Assembly (NCBI GenBank): GCA_022316685.1
Contig: JAKJHU010000054.1
Location: 2,082,501-2,146,500, forward strand
Origin: Progne subis subis
Taxonomy: Eukaryota; Chordata; Aves; Passeriformes; Hirundinidae
Length of the DNA stretch: 64,000 nucleotides
Reading direction: 5' to 3'
Shown: positions 26,351 to 39,054 of the stretch, in pieces
Layout of the letters: every line of letters begins with the position of its first letter
How positions within the stretch are numbered: the first letter of the stretch is position 1
Translations under genes and position numbers: made by a program
Notes under the pieces: model-generated
The model's database searches: none
What the model saw: only the letters and a program-made list of their open reading frames with translations
Told to the model about the DNA's origin: nothing

Positions 26351-26854
26351 TGGGTTGGGTTTTTTCCCTTGTGCCCTGCTCCTCTCCAGTGTCTCCAGGC
26401 TATAGGCAAGGTACATGGAGCTGCTGCTGGGCTGGATTACCAAGAGTTTGGGAACACTCTATGAAACAGAGTGCTCTGAAAGGCCAGCCTAGAGACTGGT
26501 AAAAAACCTGGCTTTTGGACAGAAAATAGAGGATGTCGCAACCAGGAAGCAGTTCAGGATGAGGAGGTGTGGCAAGGTTCCCATTTAGCTGCGCTTTTGT
26601 TTCCCTTTTACATTAAAATGATCTTCACCCATTTTGGGGCTTTAAACAAATTGCTGTTGGTGCAAAAGGAGACCAAAAAGAGGAGATTTTTCAGTAATAC
26701 CAGAGCAGTGCTTGGCTGACTTGTCTGGGTGTCTGTCCTTATCCCCAGTCAGTCCCTGTTGTGGTGCAGGACCATCAGCCTTACCTGCTGTGGGTTATCT
26801 GTAAATAAATACAACCAGAGCAGAAGTAGTTTAAATAAGCTGCCTTAATGTATT

Positions 26855-26970
26855 GGTCTGATAACAGATTTATGGGACTGTTTCCACTCCTGTGAATTGG
26901 CCCAGTTCCACTGACTGAATTAGGGCTGTGCAGATTTACACCAGCCGAGGATGTGTCTCATTGCCTTTAA
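26855..26970. repeat. Ancient amniote interspersed repeat, copy B
   Basis: 'tttccactcctgtgaattggcccagttccactgactgaattagggctgtgcagatttacaccagccgaggatgtgtctc' matches the amniote repeat wording 'actccactgacttcaatgg.gctgtgc.gatttacaccagctgaggatctggcc'. It is probably related to the copy at 2.5 kb, which shares the 'gaagtcaatggaattacac.ggtgtaa' theme. Confidence 0.5.
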
Positions 26971-27055
26971 TATACCGGGAACTCTCGGGCCAAAAATAGC
27001 CATGGATACCTTGAAAGGAAATGCCATGTGAAATGCTGACTGAGAACAAGGCTGT

Positions 27056-27085
27056 TGGGAGGAGGAGGAGGAGGAGAAGGAGGGG
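27056..27085. repeat. (GGA)n simple repeat
   Basis: An imperfect GGAGGAGGA...GAAGGAGGGG tract of about 30 bp. Confidence 0.85.
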
Positions 27086-27163
27086 AATGTTGGGGTGACT
27101 AATACTCTATGGCCATCTGCACAAATTGGCAGCTGCAAAGTAAAGCAGCAAGGTTATTGCAGC

Positions 27164-27192
27164 ATATATATGTATATATATACATATATAGA
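27164..27192. repeat. (AT)n imperfect palindromic tract
   Basis: ATATATATGTATATATATACATATATA is an alternating tract that can fold back on itself through the GTATATATATAC core. Confidence 0.85.
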
Positions 27193-29138
27193 TATTGAAG
27201 CATTGAGTGTAAAGAGTGCCGATATTCTGTATGGAAGCCTTCAGCATTAATCAGTGGGGAACATGAAATAAAACACGTAAGCCATTGTGTGAGGGTTTAG
27301 TTCCCTCATTACGGGGAGCGTGGCGCACGTTGGAGCGCGCGGAGGGGGCAGCGCAGGGCAACCAAAGTTATTCAGGGATTTGGGGAATGAATTATAAAGG
27401 AAGATTAGCTAGGCTTGGCCTCTACAACTCTGAAACAAGAATTGTTGAGTTGAGCAGCTTGCTCAGGCACGGTGATACTGAATTGGGAGCTCAGGGAAAT
27501 AATTCCTTATCTGAGCTCTTTGACAGACTTGCTGGAAAAAGCACCATGAAAGATTTGGAGGGTGAAGCTTCGTCTCCATTTGCTGAGGCTGACCCTGAAT
27601 CCACGTGTGGGATTTGAGTGCAGGGATAGATGAGAGAGCAGGGGAAGTTTAGGCACCTGAATTTCATTCCACTTTTGAACTTACAGGATAATTTTGTGGA
27701 GAGGGAAATGAAAGAAGGTGAGACTGTGGCCCTGCTTGGGTTTGGTAGTGCTGGCTTTCACCGGGGCACTCCACATTCCTGGTTTTGTACTGGAGTCTGT
27801 CATTGGCTTTTCAGGATTTAAAAAGGGTGACCTTCAAGCCTGGCATCAGGTGTGGTTTTATTTTCAGCACATTGTAGCTTTCATTGTGGTATTTCCAGCC
27901 AGGTTTTCTGGAAAGCTTTTTGGTGGGCACATCCTAGTTTAGCCTTTCCATCTTGAGGACCTACTTTCAGCCTACCCTTATTATTCCTGTGAGTCAAACC
28001 AGGACAATTAACCTGTCCATGACATCTTAGGTCCTGTCTGTACAGTGAGAATAGAGATGAGTTTACAGTGCTGTGCTGATCTGGACATTTGTGACCATCT
28101 CCACACATGTGGAATTTGTGGTGTAATGAACATCTGAAAAGGAGTTTGAGGTCCTTGGGTTAAAGGCCCATCTCCTGTAGAACACCACATCATGGTTATT
28201 GTATTCCTCGTCACTGATGAGCTGCCAGGGACACAGATTCAGTGTCACTTGGCTGATGAAATGGCAGAACACCAAAGCCAGCACCACTCCCTGGAGCAGC
28301 TTCCAGGAATCCTGCCGGGCACGGCTCTGGGAAGGGCCTGGCAGCAACACCAGCAGTGGTGCTGCTCCACTGATCAGCTGCTCATCCCAAGGCTCCACAA
28401 GTGCTCTGCCCATCACTGCGGGCTCCAGAGATGCTCAGGAAACTCCAGGAGGTCCTCACCAACCTGGTGGGAGTCCTGTCCCAAGGCTGTATGGACAAAG
28501 CCTCCATGATTTGTTTTGTTTCTCAATCTCCATCTTGGCCATGATGGAAAATGCTGCACTGGTGCAAAACTGTTGCACAGGAAAGCCCAAGGCTGTCTGT
28601 TGTTCTGGGTAATTCCCATCATCCCCATCCCTCTGCTCTCCCATCCAGCCCTAGAAAAGGCTCTCACAAAAGTGTGTGGATGTTTTGGGGATCTGTGCTT
28701 GCAGTAATTCCTGTTCCACCCCACAAACCGGCAGGAATAAGTGTTTAAAAATAATGGAAATACAGCAGTGTCTGTACGTGAATCACAACTCAATGTTTCC
28801 AAGGCTGGGGGTGAGAGGTGGAAAGGAAGTTGATCTGAAATGGAGCCAGAACACACTGTTGGTGTTTAAGCTGGGGACTCTCTAAAAAATGTGCTCCTTT
28901 CTCAGGGCTGAAGGCTCCTGAGGAGCAGGAAGTGTGCTGCTGGCAGAGCCAGGCAGGAGCGAGCATGGGAGATGGTTTGGCACGAGCTGTTTTTCCTGGT
29001 GTGCCACTGGAAAAGAACTGATGGAGGTGTTGCTCTGTTGTATCCCGAGGTAGCCAGTCCCACCTCTCCTGGCTGGCCCTCTCACGGTGTCTCTTGCTGC
29101 TTTTATGTAGGGTGATGCAGACCACCCCTTTTAAGGTT
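27193..29138. other. Noncoding interval
   Basis: A CpG-rich patch lies at about 27,300-27,360 ('gggagcgtggcgcacgttggagcgcgcgg'). A minus-strand frame at 28,416-28,063 (about 117 codons) continues upstream in the same frame through two stops, but has no known family wording. No gene is supported. Confidence 0.5.
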
Positions 29139-29197
29139 CTTTTATTTATTCATTTATTTGATTATTTATTCATTTATTTGTTTATTTATTTATTTTC
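29139..29197. repeat. (TTTA)n/(TTCATTTA)n simple repeat
   Basis: About 59 bp of TTTATTTATTCATTTATTTG units. Plus-strand reading gives only T/A-rich low complexity. Confidence 0.9.
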
Positions 29198-30066
29198 TTT
29201 ACCTCAGAGTGACCATTTCTGAGTTCAGCAAAGCTTCTCTGCAATATAGGGAAGCCCAGACAGACTTTGGGTTTTCCCCGTGAGAGGCACCCAGCAAACC
29301 CATCCCATGATCTCCTTGGGGTTAGTTCTGCTGGATGTACTGCATGGTGAACTTCAGGTGTCTGGTCTTTACCTGGTGTTGAGGTTTTTTTCCTGTTTTG
29401 TTTCGATTTTATACTTTTTTCTTTTTTTCCTTTTAACCTCAGGATAGTTCAAATGAGTTAATTACTCCAAGGTAAAGGAGACATCTTTTAATGTGAAGGC
29501 TACCCTTGCACATGTGAAATATTTAACACTTGGTATGCTGAGACTTGCTCTTCAAAGCATTTTCTTTAGCTCCAGGGGTAAATAATGTTTGGCAAGGATG
29601 ATTTAGCAGGCACCAGAGGGAAGGTGCCACCAAACAAGGAAATCACCCAGACACCCCGATGTTTTCAAACTAATTTTGATACACCCCATGCACCTTGTTG
29701 TACCATGCTGCTGAAAAGGTGCAAAGGAGAGGCACACATTGTGTCCGTGGCAGGAATCTCATTTCATCTCATAAATTTTATTAGCATCCTTTAATATGTA
29801 CCAAATATTCTATTGGCATTTACAGAAAGAAACCCACTTGATTCGATTGTAGAGGCATGATTTGGGATGTGCATATGGTTAAATCCCTGATGTTTTCTTT
29901 ACAAACTAATTCCTGGCCAATTTGGCTACGTGAGCCAAAGTCTTAAATGGCTCCCCAGCGTTGAAACTTTGTGGAAAATTTTAGTCTCCTTGATGAAAGG
30001 CTGTATCCACAACACAGAGATCTTCTGAATCTCGGTATAAGTGCAATACTGAAGAGTTTGTTTCTT

Positions 30067-30088
30067 AAAAAAAAAAAAAAAAAAAAAA
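30067..30088. repeat. Poly(A) run
   Basis: Twenty-two A after TTTCTT. No retrogene body is recognised upstream. Confidence 0.85.
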
Positions 30089-30891
30089 GTTAGAATTAGT
30101 GCCATAATAAAGCAGACAATTTAAATGCAAACTAAAAGGAAATTAATTTTAGGGGGATTTTTTTTTTTTGATCTGCCGTTCCCAAGAAAAATTCTTCTTT
30201 TATGGTTCAGAAATTCAAATACTGAAAAACTCAGGGGTTTGGCCAAAAATACGTTTGTTTTTAGGCATTTGGTTTTTCAGGAAAAATAGGACAAAAATTT
30301 TCCACACAAACCAACACTTTTCACAACCTTTCATGTTTCCTTGGAAATTTTCCTTCCAATTTGTTTTTGTTGGAGAAGTCGGGCTCCACCCGCCCCCGGG
30401 GAAGGATCCGCAGCCTACCTGACTGGAGTCCTCAAAAGCAGGTTAATGCAAAGTTCCTCCACTTAGCTGAGCTCTGTGGGCAGAGCAGGGTTATCCTTAG
30501 CACAAGTCACGGATATTCCTGGGTGTCCCTAACCCTTCTTTTCCCAAGCCTTTGCTGTGGCACCCTCTGGGTTATCCCTGCACAGCTGCCAGGTGGTGAC
30601 TGTGGGCATCCCCTGGGAGCCGTGCAGGGCTTGCAGCAGTGTTGGGGCTCCTGTTTGGGAGCTCTCTCCTAGCTCAGGCTTGGAGAGGAACCTCAGGAAT
30701 TCCAGGAGAGCATCCCAAAGTGGTTCTTCTCTCAGTGCTGTGCCTCAGGGCAAGGCTGCCTCAGTCCCTGAGGGGCGACAGGGTCTCAACACAGGAGCTT
30801 TGCATTTCTGGAAGCCAAAGGGGAAAGGAGGAGCCAGGAAGGAATGCAGACAGGATTGTTCTTCTGCTGGGAAAAGGTGTTCTGCAGGCAC

Positions 30892-30892
<1 letters not shown>

Positions 30893-30961
<69 letters not shown>
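30893..30961. repeat. 40-base poly(A) joined to (AT)15
   Basis: Uninterrupted A at 30,893-30,932 passes directly into alternating AT to 30,961. It yields artificial poly-Lys and Ile-Tyr frames. It may be a retroposon tail extended by microsatellite growth, but the sequence to its left shows no recognised element. Confidence 0.95.
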
Positions 30962-30965
<4 letters not shown>

Positions 30966-33900
30966 GTCCCCAAAAGCTTTAAATCTGTGGTTTTCCTGGA
31001 GGAGTTCTGGCTCTGAGGAGTTTCTGCTGTCACTTGCAGGGTACAGAGAATATGGTGCATGAAGATGTGCAGAGGACACCATGTCCCCACGTGGGTTTGG
31101 GGAATGAAGAAGGGCTGTGGGGGTTCCCAGGTGTGGATTTGGGGAGCTGGGCAGCAGGAGGGACAGCGTGTCCCTCATCCTCTGCTGATGCACAAGTTGC
31201 CGTGAGCCTGCAAGTTCCCCTCTCTCCGTGCCACCATCCTTGTTACCTGGCCCAGACACCGAGCTTTCCATGCCTGGATTCCCTCTGTGCTCCTTTGGCT
31301 TTATCCTGTTAGGCTCCAGATTCCAGAGTGTGTTCAGATGTTTGTCAAAAGCGCCGAGATGTGCTATTTTTACAGAAAATCAATGGGGTTTCGCTATTAA
31401 GTGCTTTCACCTGACTCTTTTGAAAATGTCCCCCATCAATAACAAAACAAAAGCAGAACCCCGTGTGTGAGTGAGCCGTGGGTTTGGAAACTGGCTCTGT
31501 GCACAGGCCTGGCCTCAAGGAGCCGGGAGGGGAGGAGGACAGGGCTGCAGCAGGAGCTGCATTAGCAGGGATTATCCCGGAGCCGCGATTTCCACCGAGA
31601 AAAGTTCACACCGCTCTTAAAACGTTTATTCTCACAAAGTGAGGGTGCTGCAGAAGCAAAACACTCAGCCTTTTAATGTCTTGTATAATTAAGGACCACT
31701 TTATTTTCTCTTTTTATTAATGACTTACCTTTAATGTTAGCCCGATGACACAGTTGTGTAATTTAATGTGAAATGTATTATTCAGCTCGCTGCTGCCTTA
31801 CAGAAAGGTTTTGACAGGCTGGAATGGGTTTGGTTTCAGGACAATAAACCATCTTTTTTGTACATGTTGGGAAGAAAGTTGAAGGAAGTGAGGTGGTTCT
31901 TTCAGTAGTTTGATGGGATTAATTTTTTTAAAAGAAAGTGTAGCTGAAGGAGAAAAATCCAGTAAAGGCCCTATCATAGCAAAGGCCAGTTAATTGTTCA
32001 GTCCCAAATCAGAGGAAGCATTTAGGCATATCCTTAAGTCTCACTGGGGACTTGCCTCAATGAAGCTTATGCTCTCTTGACTAAACACTGAGTTAAAGCA
32101 ATTATTTACCCTTTGCATAGTGAAATTTGGAGAAAGAGATACAACATCTTTTATTAAACCAGTGTTTTGTAAGGCACACCAGCATGGCCTCTGTCTTTGG
32201 AAATGGCACTTGGAGGCAGCTGAAGATTAGCAGTCGCCTCAAGTTAAACCAATTTAGGAATGTTCCTGTGGTTTTGTTGAACTGGGGGGCAGAAATATTA
32301 ATAATTAAATGGGCTACATGAAGAGGCTTCCTGTGGGAGCAAGCGATTCGATTCAGTGACCCAGTCCTAAATTCCATTTGCTGAAGCAAAAAATCATATA
32401 GGGAAAAAATGAGAGAAAGTTTGTTGCAGTCTTGTGCTTTAGACTTCCTTCCAACTGAGTGAAAATGTGGAATCTTTTTTCTAGTGCCATTTTCCTAGGA
32501 AACAGAGCCAGTGCAGTCAGCCTGTGGTGCTCAGTGACTCTGGATCTGATGGCTGATTTCTTCCAAACTGGATGGAGGTTTTGGCAGAAAGCTGGTTCCT
32601 GTGGGATGAGGTGCCTGGGGAAAGGAGAATTTCCAGATCCAGGTCAAGGTCTGCCATGGGAATCTCAACACCAAGGCACCAGAGCATTCCTGGGGCACAG
32701 AGCAGAGGACACCTGGCCCAGGGTGAAGGCCTGGTGGGGAGGAGCACTCAGGCCATGGCACACACCCTTCGTGCAGGGGCTCTCCCAGTTCATTTCACTG
32801 GTTTCAGGCTGCTGGATTGATCTCTGATTTCTGTACAAGCAAGAGACTTAGCCGTACCTACACAAAATCAGATTATTTTATCTATCCCTGCCTGCGTGAC
32901 AGGGGAAGATTCCTGAGAAAGAGTGCTTAGGAGAAGTTTAAATGCAGATTTTTGTCCAAAATCCAAGTCTTTGGTACTGCATTGTCAATTCCTCCAGCAC
33001 GCCAGCCCTGCTGAAGGTAGTTTATATTTCCTATAAACCTGGTCCTAGAGCATCCATGCATCCCTACATGCTTTCCATCAGCCTCAGCCAAGGGGAGGAC
33101 GCATTACTGCTCTTGTGGCCAGACTAAAGGAGTGACCAAAGGTGCACAGAGGCATCACCTGAACACAGACACCCCCAGCAGAAGGTTAACACCTAAACCA
33201 CGAGGGTTTTTCTTCCTTCCTCCCTGCCAAAAGCAGATGGTTTGGAGTCAAACACATAAAGGAGGGAGGAGAGGTCTGCACTTAGGGCAGTGCTGTTTGC
33301 TGCCTGCCCTGCAGCACTCCCAGGGCCCTCCTGGAGCTGGATACCAGGTACGGGGGGAGGCTGTGGAGGGGAGTTGGTCTCACGTCCCCTCTGCATTAGG
33401 CACCACTGATATGCTTAAATTATGATCTTGCAATTAAAAACTGTATTAAAATCTTCTGCTGGTTCTGGAGTGGGAAGCTGTAGTAAATCAGATAGCTACA
33501 TGGAGCCTCTTAGACAAGTTACAAATTATTCATAACCAATTATGTAAATTCCTCTGGAGCTGTAATGGTAAAAAACATCCCAGAGCCCCATACAAAAAGT
33601 GGGTTGGTTTGGGTACCCCCAGAGAAGGAGCAGCACTATTATTGTTTAAGTCTACTCTGTAAATGTGTTAATGGATCCACTCTGAAGTATCTGAGGGGAG
33701 AAAGAACAGACGCAACCTATTAACTGCCCATGTCCTAGTAATCATCGAATAAATTGACTTTTATTGTATCCAAAAGAAAGAAATCTTCTGGGATAAAAAA
33801 ACTCTTTTGCTACTTGGCTGCTGATAATTGGAATCAACAACTCAAGGAATTAAGGAGGCTAGATCAGCTACATGCTTTTAAAATGATTTGTAGCTGATGC

Positions 33901-34404
33901 ATTGCCAGTTATGCACTCCGTGGGCTAATCTCTAATTGTATTTTCGTGTATGGCTCTGGACTGAGTGGGTGATTTATTTGACACACGGTTTGATCTACTC
34001 ATCACCAGCCCTTAACATAAAGGGTTTGCCATTCCAGATTGAGTTCCTTGTCCAACAAGTCCCATCCCCTGCCTTTAGCAGGAAGAAAACCCTCTTGCAT
34101 GGCAAAGGGCTCGGCTGCTGCTGGAAGTGGCAGTGGCAGGCTCCTGGTGGCCCCGTGGCTCTTCCCACTGTCACCTTTTGGGTGACAGACACTAGGAGCA
34201 CATTCCAAGGCTGCTTCTGAGCCAGGAGGTGTTGCCTTTGTGAGTTTTTTGGGAGCCAGGAGGCAGCACCAGGACCCTCCTGTGTGAGGAGCTGGTGTGG
34301 GTGAGCACAGTTCAGAGGCCGGGAACTTGGCAAGCTCTGCTGTGGGAGATACTGAATCACTCGCTCCCTCTCTCTCTGAACTTGTTTCCACCCACTCCTT
34401 CTCT
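30962..34404. other. Noncoding interval with conserved-element-like blocks
   Basis: GC-rich sequence at 31,490-31,600 passes into an AT-rich stretch at 31,610-31,830. Further AT-rich, ATTA-bearing blocks occur at 33,480-33,570 and 33,790-33,960 ('tgctgataattggaatcaacaactcaaggaattaagg'). No gene is supported; the frames at 34.0-34.5 kb lack family wording. Confidence 0.45.
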
Positions 34405-34575
34405 TGCATAATTAGTCTATAAGCTCTCCAGGGCAGGGACCATCTTTTTATAACCTGTTTTGTGTAACACCTAACACACAATGGGGTGCCAGTCTCACCT
34501 CAGGCCTGCGGGCACCTCACTGCTGTGGATAATTAGTATTTTTTTAGGCACCGCTGTAGTACAAATAACCAGGGT
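34405..34575 (+). mobile_element. Ancient amniote LINE/SINE 3' tail (CR1-L3/L2 lineage)
   Basis: 'ataagctctccagggcagggaccatctttttataacctgttttgtgtaacacctaacacacaatggggtgcc' and, about 75 bp later, 'gcaccgctgtagtacaaataacc'. Together they match the amniote tail 'gtaagctctt.ggggcagggaccgtct...tgtttgtacagcacctagcacaatggggtcc...aggtgctac.gtaatacaaataa'. The order and spacing are preserved. Confidence 0.65.
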
Positions 34576-34689
34576 GTTTTGTTGTTGTTGTTTATTCTTG
34601 GCCGAGGCCTGGTGAAGGCAGCAGATCACAGAGGACTGTGGACAGGCTGAGTTTAGAGAAGAGCAGACACGTGAGCTTGTGGTGAGGAT

Positions 34690-34765
34690 GGAAGGGTTGT
34701 GCAGACCTCTGTTTTAATCCCAGCTCAGCTGCTTCTCAAGTTACTTTTAACTGTCCACTTCATTA
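34690..34765 (+). mobile_element. MIR-like fragment
   Basis: 'gtgcagacctctgttttaatcccagctcagctgcttctcaagttacttttaactgtcc' resembles the MIR segment 'ctgggttcgaatcccagctctgccacttactagctgtgtgacc'. It lies just downstream of another ancient tail. Confidence 0.4.
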
Positions 34766-37700
34766 CTTCTCACCAAAGTTTCCTTGCTATGAAAAGTGTA
34801 ATTTAAGGACCAGCTCTTTTGTGAAGGCCTGTTAGAGGTTTGGCTAGAGCAGAAAGAGTAAGAAATTAGACATGGCAAATTCAGTTTAATTGTTCCTTGC
34901 CCTAGCACGGACCAGAGGATGTTCTTACAGCACTTCTGTAGTGTGTTTTGCTGTGGGTGGGCAAAGCTGGGAGAAATCACAGAAGATCAAGTGCCAAAGT
35001 GTGTGTGTGTGTGCTCATCTGACCAGCTGGGTGTGCATCACGTGCGTGAGAAATGCCTTTTTTTTTCTTTAAATTCACAGAACTGCTCTTTGTTTCCTTA
35101 ATCTCACCGTGGATGGCTTCCTCTCTGCGTGCCCATGCTATAATTCCCCCAGCAGACATCTGTCAGGAATACACAAAAACGAGCACAGCTTTGATGCAAC
35201 AACAGAATCCTGGAAACTAATCAAGAAAAAAAAAAAAAAATTGCCCTTGTAAAACTGGGTCTGTAATTATTATGGGAGCCAAGATATCGAGATAATAAGG
35301 AGACAGCCCTAAATAACTTGGGGGAATTACAGAAGGTAATAATGTACTGCACCGCTGCCAGACAGGGTTAGACAGACAGAGTGGCTTTGGGTTTTGGCCT
35401 GGGTTCTGCATTGTGTTAAGGCTGCTCCAGCGCTGCCAGACCGAGGGAGGAGTGTGAGGAGAGGGGCTGTGCGGGCTCCTGCCTTGGGCTGAGCCTTCCT
35501 GGGGGATCTGCAGCTCCTCACCCCCTCATCCTGCAGCCTGGGGAGGCTCCAGCCCTGCCCCGCTCCCCAGTGTTGCTGCAGAGAGGCCTGAAACCTGTTC
35601 AGTTTGGGGGATATCAGCTCTTCCTTCCCACGTCAGCTTGGCCTTGACATCTCCTACCCACGAGATGCTCCACTCCGTGCCAGCAAACCTGCCCTGAGTG
35701 CTGAAATCTCTGCAGCTGCCCCCCTGCAGTGTGATACCAGCCATGCAAAATAGGCAAAGGGTTACCAAAAACCAAAAAAAACCCTACAAAAAACCCAAGC
35801 AAAACTGTTGCTGTCTCCGAGGGAGGGAGTGTCAGCTCGGCTTTGCTGGTTATGGTAAACTGTTGTACACAAGCTCCTCTCCTCAAACAGGAATCTCTGT
35901 GCCAGGAAGTCCATGTAGTCTTGGAAAACAGATGGTGTGGGAGCGAGCTAATCAGGAGTGGTTGCCCTGCTGCGTTTGTGTGTTGCCAGAAGAGTCAAGC
36001 CAAGCTCCCGTTGCTTTTTCACAGCCACCTTCAGCAGGGCAGGAGCTGCCCAAATTCTCCTGCGGAGGAAACGTGCCGGGCGCTGCTGGAGCGAGGCCGC
36101 TGCCAGCTCCGGAGAGCTCTGGCATGGGCAGCTCAGCGCTGCGGTGCAGACATATCCTTTGGGTGTAATAACAATAGAAAGATGAGATAGGTCCTTTTCA
36201 GAGGGTTTGGAGCAACAGGGTGTTAAGATAATACAGGCAATCAAGCTCGAAATGTATCTGGTGGTGGTTTCTAACTCTGCTGGTATTTCTCCTCGGGGTT
36301 CAGTGTGTTAGAAGAGATCAGGGGTGTGTTTTAAAGTATGCAGAACCCACAACCACGAGTGAAGACTTCCAAGGATCTTAACACTCATTTAGACGAACAG
36401 AAATCACTCCGTGCTACAGAGCTGCTCTGCAAACTGGGGGGATGAACTCCTTTGGAAACTCAAGCTTTTAGGTGGCATCGATTTAATAATCATCAAGACA
36501 AGATCTCTGCATCTTTTTCAGCAAAGCAAGTGCTATTTAAAGACACAAATCCACACATATTGTTAAACTTAATATTTCTGTTTTGCGAGGATATTCCAGC
36601 TCCAGGATGGGGATGCAGAGCTGTTACCCCTTTGGGCTGACTTCAGCCCTCAAAACTGAATCTTAAACAACAACCTCTTCACTTCTCCACTTAATCTTGG
36701 AGTTGCACTAAAATATTCTGTGCCTTCCTTAAACAGAAGTAAAAACCCCACGAGTTTCAGGTGTGTGAGCACTGAAAATCCTGGTGAATTCCACTGAAGA
36801 GTCCCCTGTACAGCAGCACTTTCCAGGGACACTTCCTACCTCTCCTTTAATGTCCTCATACTCGGTACCTGGAGGAGCATAGCATACTGCTAAGTGCTTT
36901 TAAATTAGGATTTTAAAACTTCTCCTGTGGTTGTCCCTGTTGATTACAAATCTGGGGTTTTTTTTCCCCACCAAGACCCAGTGTTTTGGCTCCAACACCC
37001 TCATCAGTTGTAATTACTGTGCCCTTTTGCATGGAAAATGTGATCAACTTCAGCTCCTCTGAGCTGCTTCATCCATCTGCACCTGTGGCTATGGAGGGAA
37101 TGGCTCATGCTGGAAATTCTGACTCTATCAGAATGGCAATTATTAATCCTAGGAACTGCATTAAAAATATCTCCCTTTTTATTAGCACTATCAAGAGAAG
37201 TCTTATTCTCCATGATCTGCTAATCGCTTGTCATGTTAATTCCGATGTAAAGTATAAAAGCCCTTTAATTTGAGTCAAAATCATGTGTTTAAAGACACAG
37301 GAATATAGTTGGTGAATTAATGTGATTGAGGGTAAATATGGCCAGGGTAGATCTCTTCACTCCCTGCTCTCTTTGAATCCTGTTTAATTCACACACCAAA
37401 ATGGCCAAACACATTCTGGATTTCAGTGGGTTGTGCTGAGCACAAATAGCCTTTGCAAATCAAGAGTTTGAACTGAGCCTGGATGGGGTGTTGTGGGGCA
37501 CTCTGCAGGTATCAGCCAGCTCTGCCTGTCCTGCATCCTGCCACAGCTCACAGCAGGGCTGGGATTCCTCTGTGGCTTCAGGATCAACAAAAATCTCCCC
37601 TGATGAGACCAGGTGGAGCAACACGAATACTTTACTCGTTTAAACAAAGTGCCTGCTTTTGGTACTTCAGATCAATTCGAGGATAAAAAGACAAAAGTTC

Positions 37701-39054
37701 GTGGTGTCTGTGCACAAACAGGAGAGGGAGAACAGGAGCAGTTCCCAGGTCTTGCAGCAGCCCTGTAAGGCTTTGCATCTTTGTCCTGCTCTGCTGCATC
37801 AGTTCCAGAACCAGAGCCAGTTCCCTGGCCTAAGCCCTGTGCTCAGGTTAAGCCTGGCCAGAGAGCTGGGATGTCCAGATCCAGCATCACTTGTGACCTT
37901 GTTTCCATTCTCACTGCCCTGCCTGTGTCTGCTGGGCTGTCCCAAGTCCCTGTGTGCATCCCTGGGCCTCCACAATCTGCTCGCATGGAGCAGAGGTGGG
38001 GCACTCCAGGCCCTTTGGCAACCACCAGTTTTCCTGCCTCTGCTCCTGCCTGGGTGGCTCAGCAACCACAGCTCTCATCATTAGCAGCCACTGGTGGGTC
38101 CCAGATTTAGCCCTGTCACCACAAACCCTCTCTTTTGCTCCAGCTTTAGCAAGTGGCAACTCCCTTAATTACACATTTTTCTCTCCTCCACCCCAGCTAC
38201 TGCACCCGGGGAAGGGAGGAGAGAGCAAAAAGAAGGAATCAGAGGGGGAAAGTTAAATGAGGAGCCCTGTGGTCCTGCGGGCTGTAGCATGACTGTTCCC
38301 TGCAGCACGAGTTTAGCAAAGCCCTGGCTAAGTGTGCCTTCTATTGGGGCTGCAGCTTAGGGCTGGATTTTGGGGCTTCCCCCGCCTCAGTCCTTTCCTT
38401 CCCTGCTCAAGGAGGCTTGTGGTGTGCCTCCCCTTCTCTGGCCTGGTTTGGGGTGAGCTCAGCTTTGCCCTAAGCCCACTGCCATCTCCTCAGGCATCCT
38501 CCAGCCCTGGCCGGGGTTTTCCAGGTCCCTTGTTCCTCCCTGCTCCTCTTTCTCTTTCCTTTGCTGCCCTCTATCCCCGAGCCTCTCTCTGCCGCCTGAC
38601 ACATAAACCTCGAATTTGCTGCATGGGCATAAAATCCTGTGAACTGCTGCGCCTTTTGCACATGGATAGGTCAAAAAGAAGTGTAGCAATTTGCTTGAAC
38701 ATGTGCACGGGCAGTATTAATGCAGATCAGTTGCAAGAAATAACGTAATACAGATTTGCCAACGTATGTATTGCATAAATGCTGACAGGTGCTGACAGAA
38801 GTGTGTGCGTAAACATTTAATAGCACTGTTAATTCATAGCACAACAGTTGCTGTTGGCATGGTTTGGAATTTATTATATTTTGCTATTTATTCCTAGTCA
38901 GCTTGTTGTCCATCATCCTCCCAGATGGCATGTCTGCCGCGATTCCTTCCTCCTCACATTTGCATGATGCTTTTCCTGGGAGGAAGGCAGGGTGGCTGAG
39001 AGCTCAAGTTGTGCTTGCAGGCTCCAAAGCCTCCTTTCTTGTTCAATATAAGCC
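34766..39054. other. Noncoding interval with conserved-element-like blocks
   Basis: No gene. An A-run lies at 35,225-35,240 and a short (GT)n near 35,000-35,012. The blocks 36,990-37,330 and 38,620-38,960 are discussed as possible conserved elements. GC-rich 35.4-36.2 kb and 37.7-38.6 kb carry open frames without family wording. Confidence 0.5.
36990..37330. promoter_or_regulatory. Candidate conserved noncoding element
   Basis: This complex, repeat-free, AT-rich sequence carries many factor-type motifs: GTAATTAC, TGCATGG, CAATTATTAATCC, TTTTTATTAGC, GCTAATCGCTTGTCATGTTAA and TTTAATTTGAGTC. It is an inference from composition only; no alignment was possible. Confidence 0.25.

Noticed and set aside
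28063..28644. Minus-strand frame with protein-like wording (about 190 codons, two stops)
   Set aside because: The longest open part is about 117 codons, within chance expectation for 64 kb. No family motif was recognised, no splice borders support it, and two in-frame stops break it. A translated database search with a significant hit would reopen it as a pseudogene.
30557..31271. Open frames with poly-Lys, poly-Phe and Ile-Tyr runs
   Set aside because: They are products of the poly(A)-(AT)n tract read in several frames.
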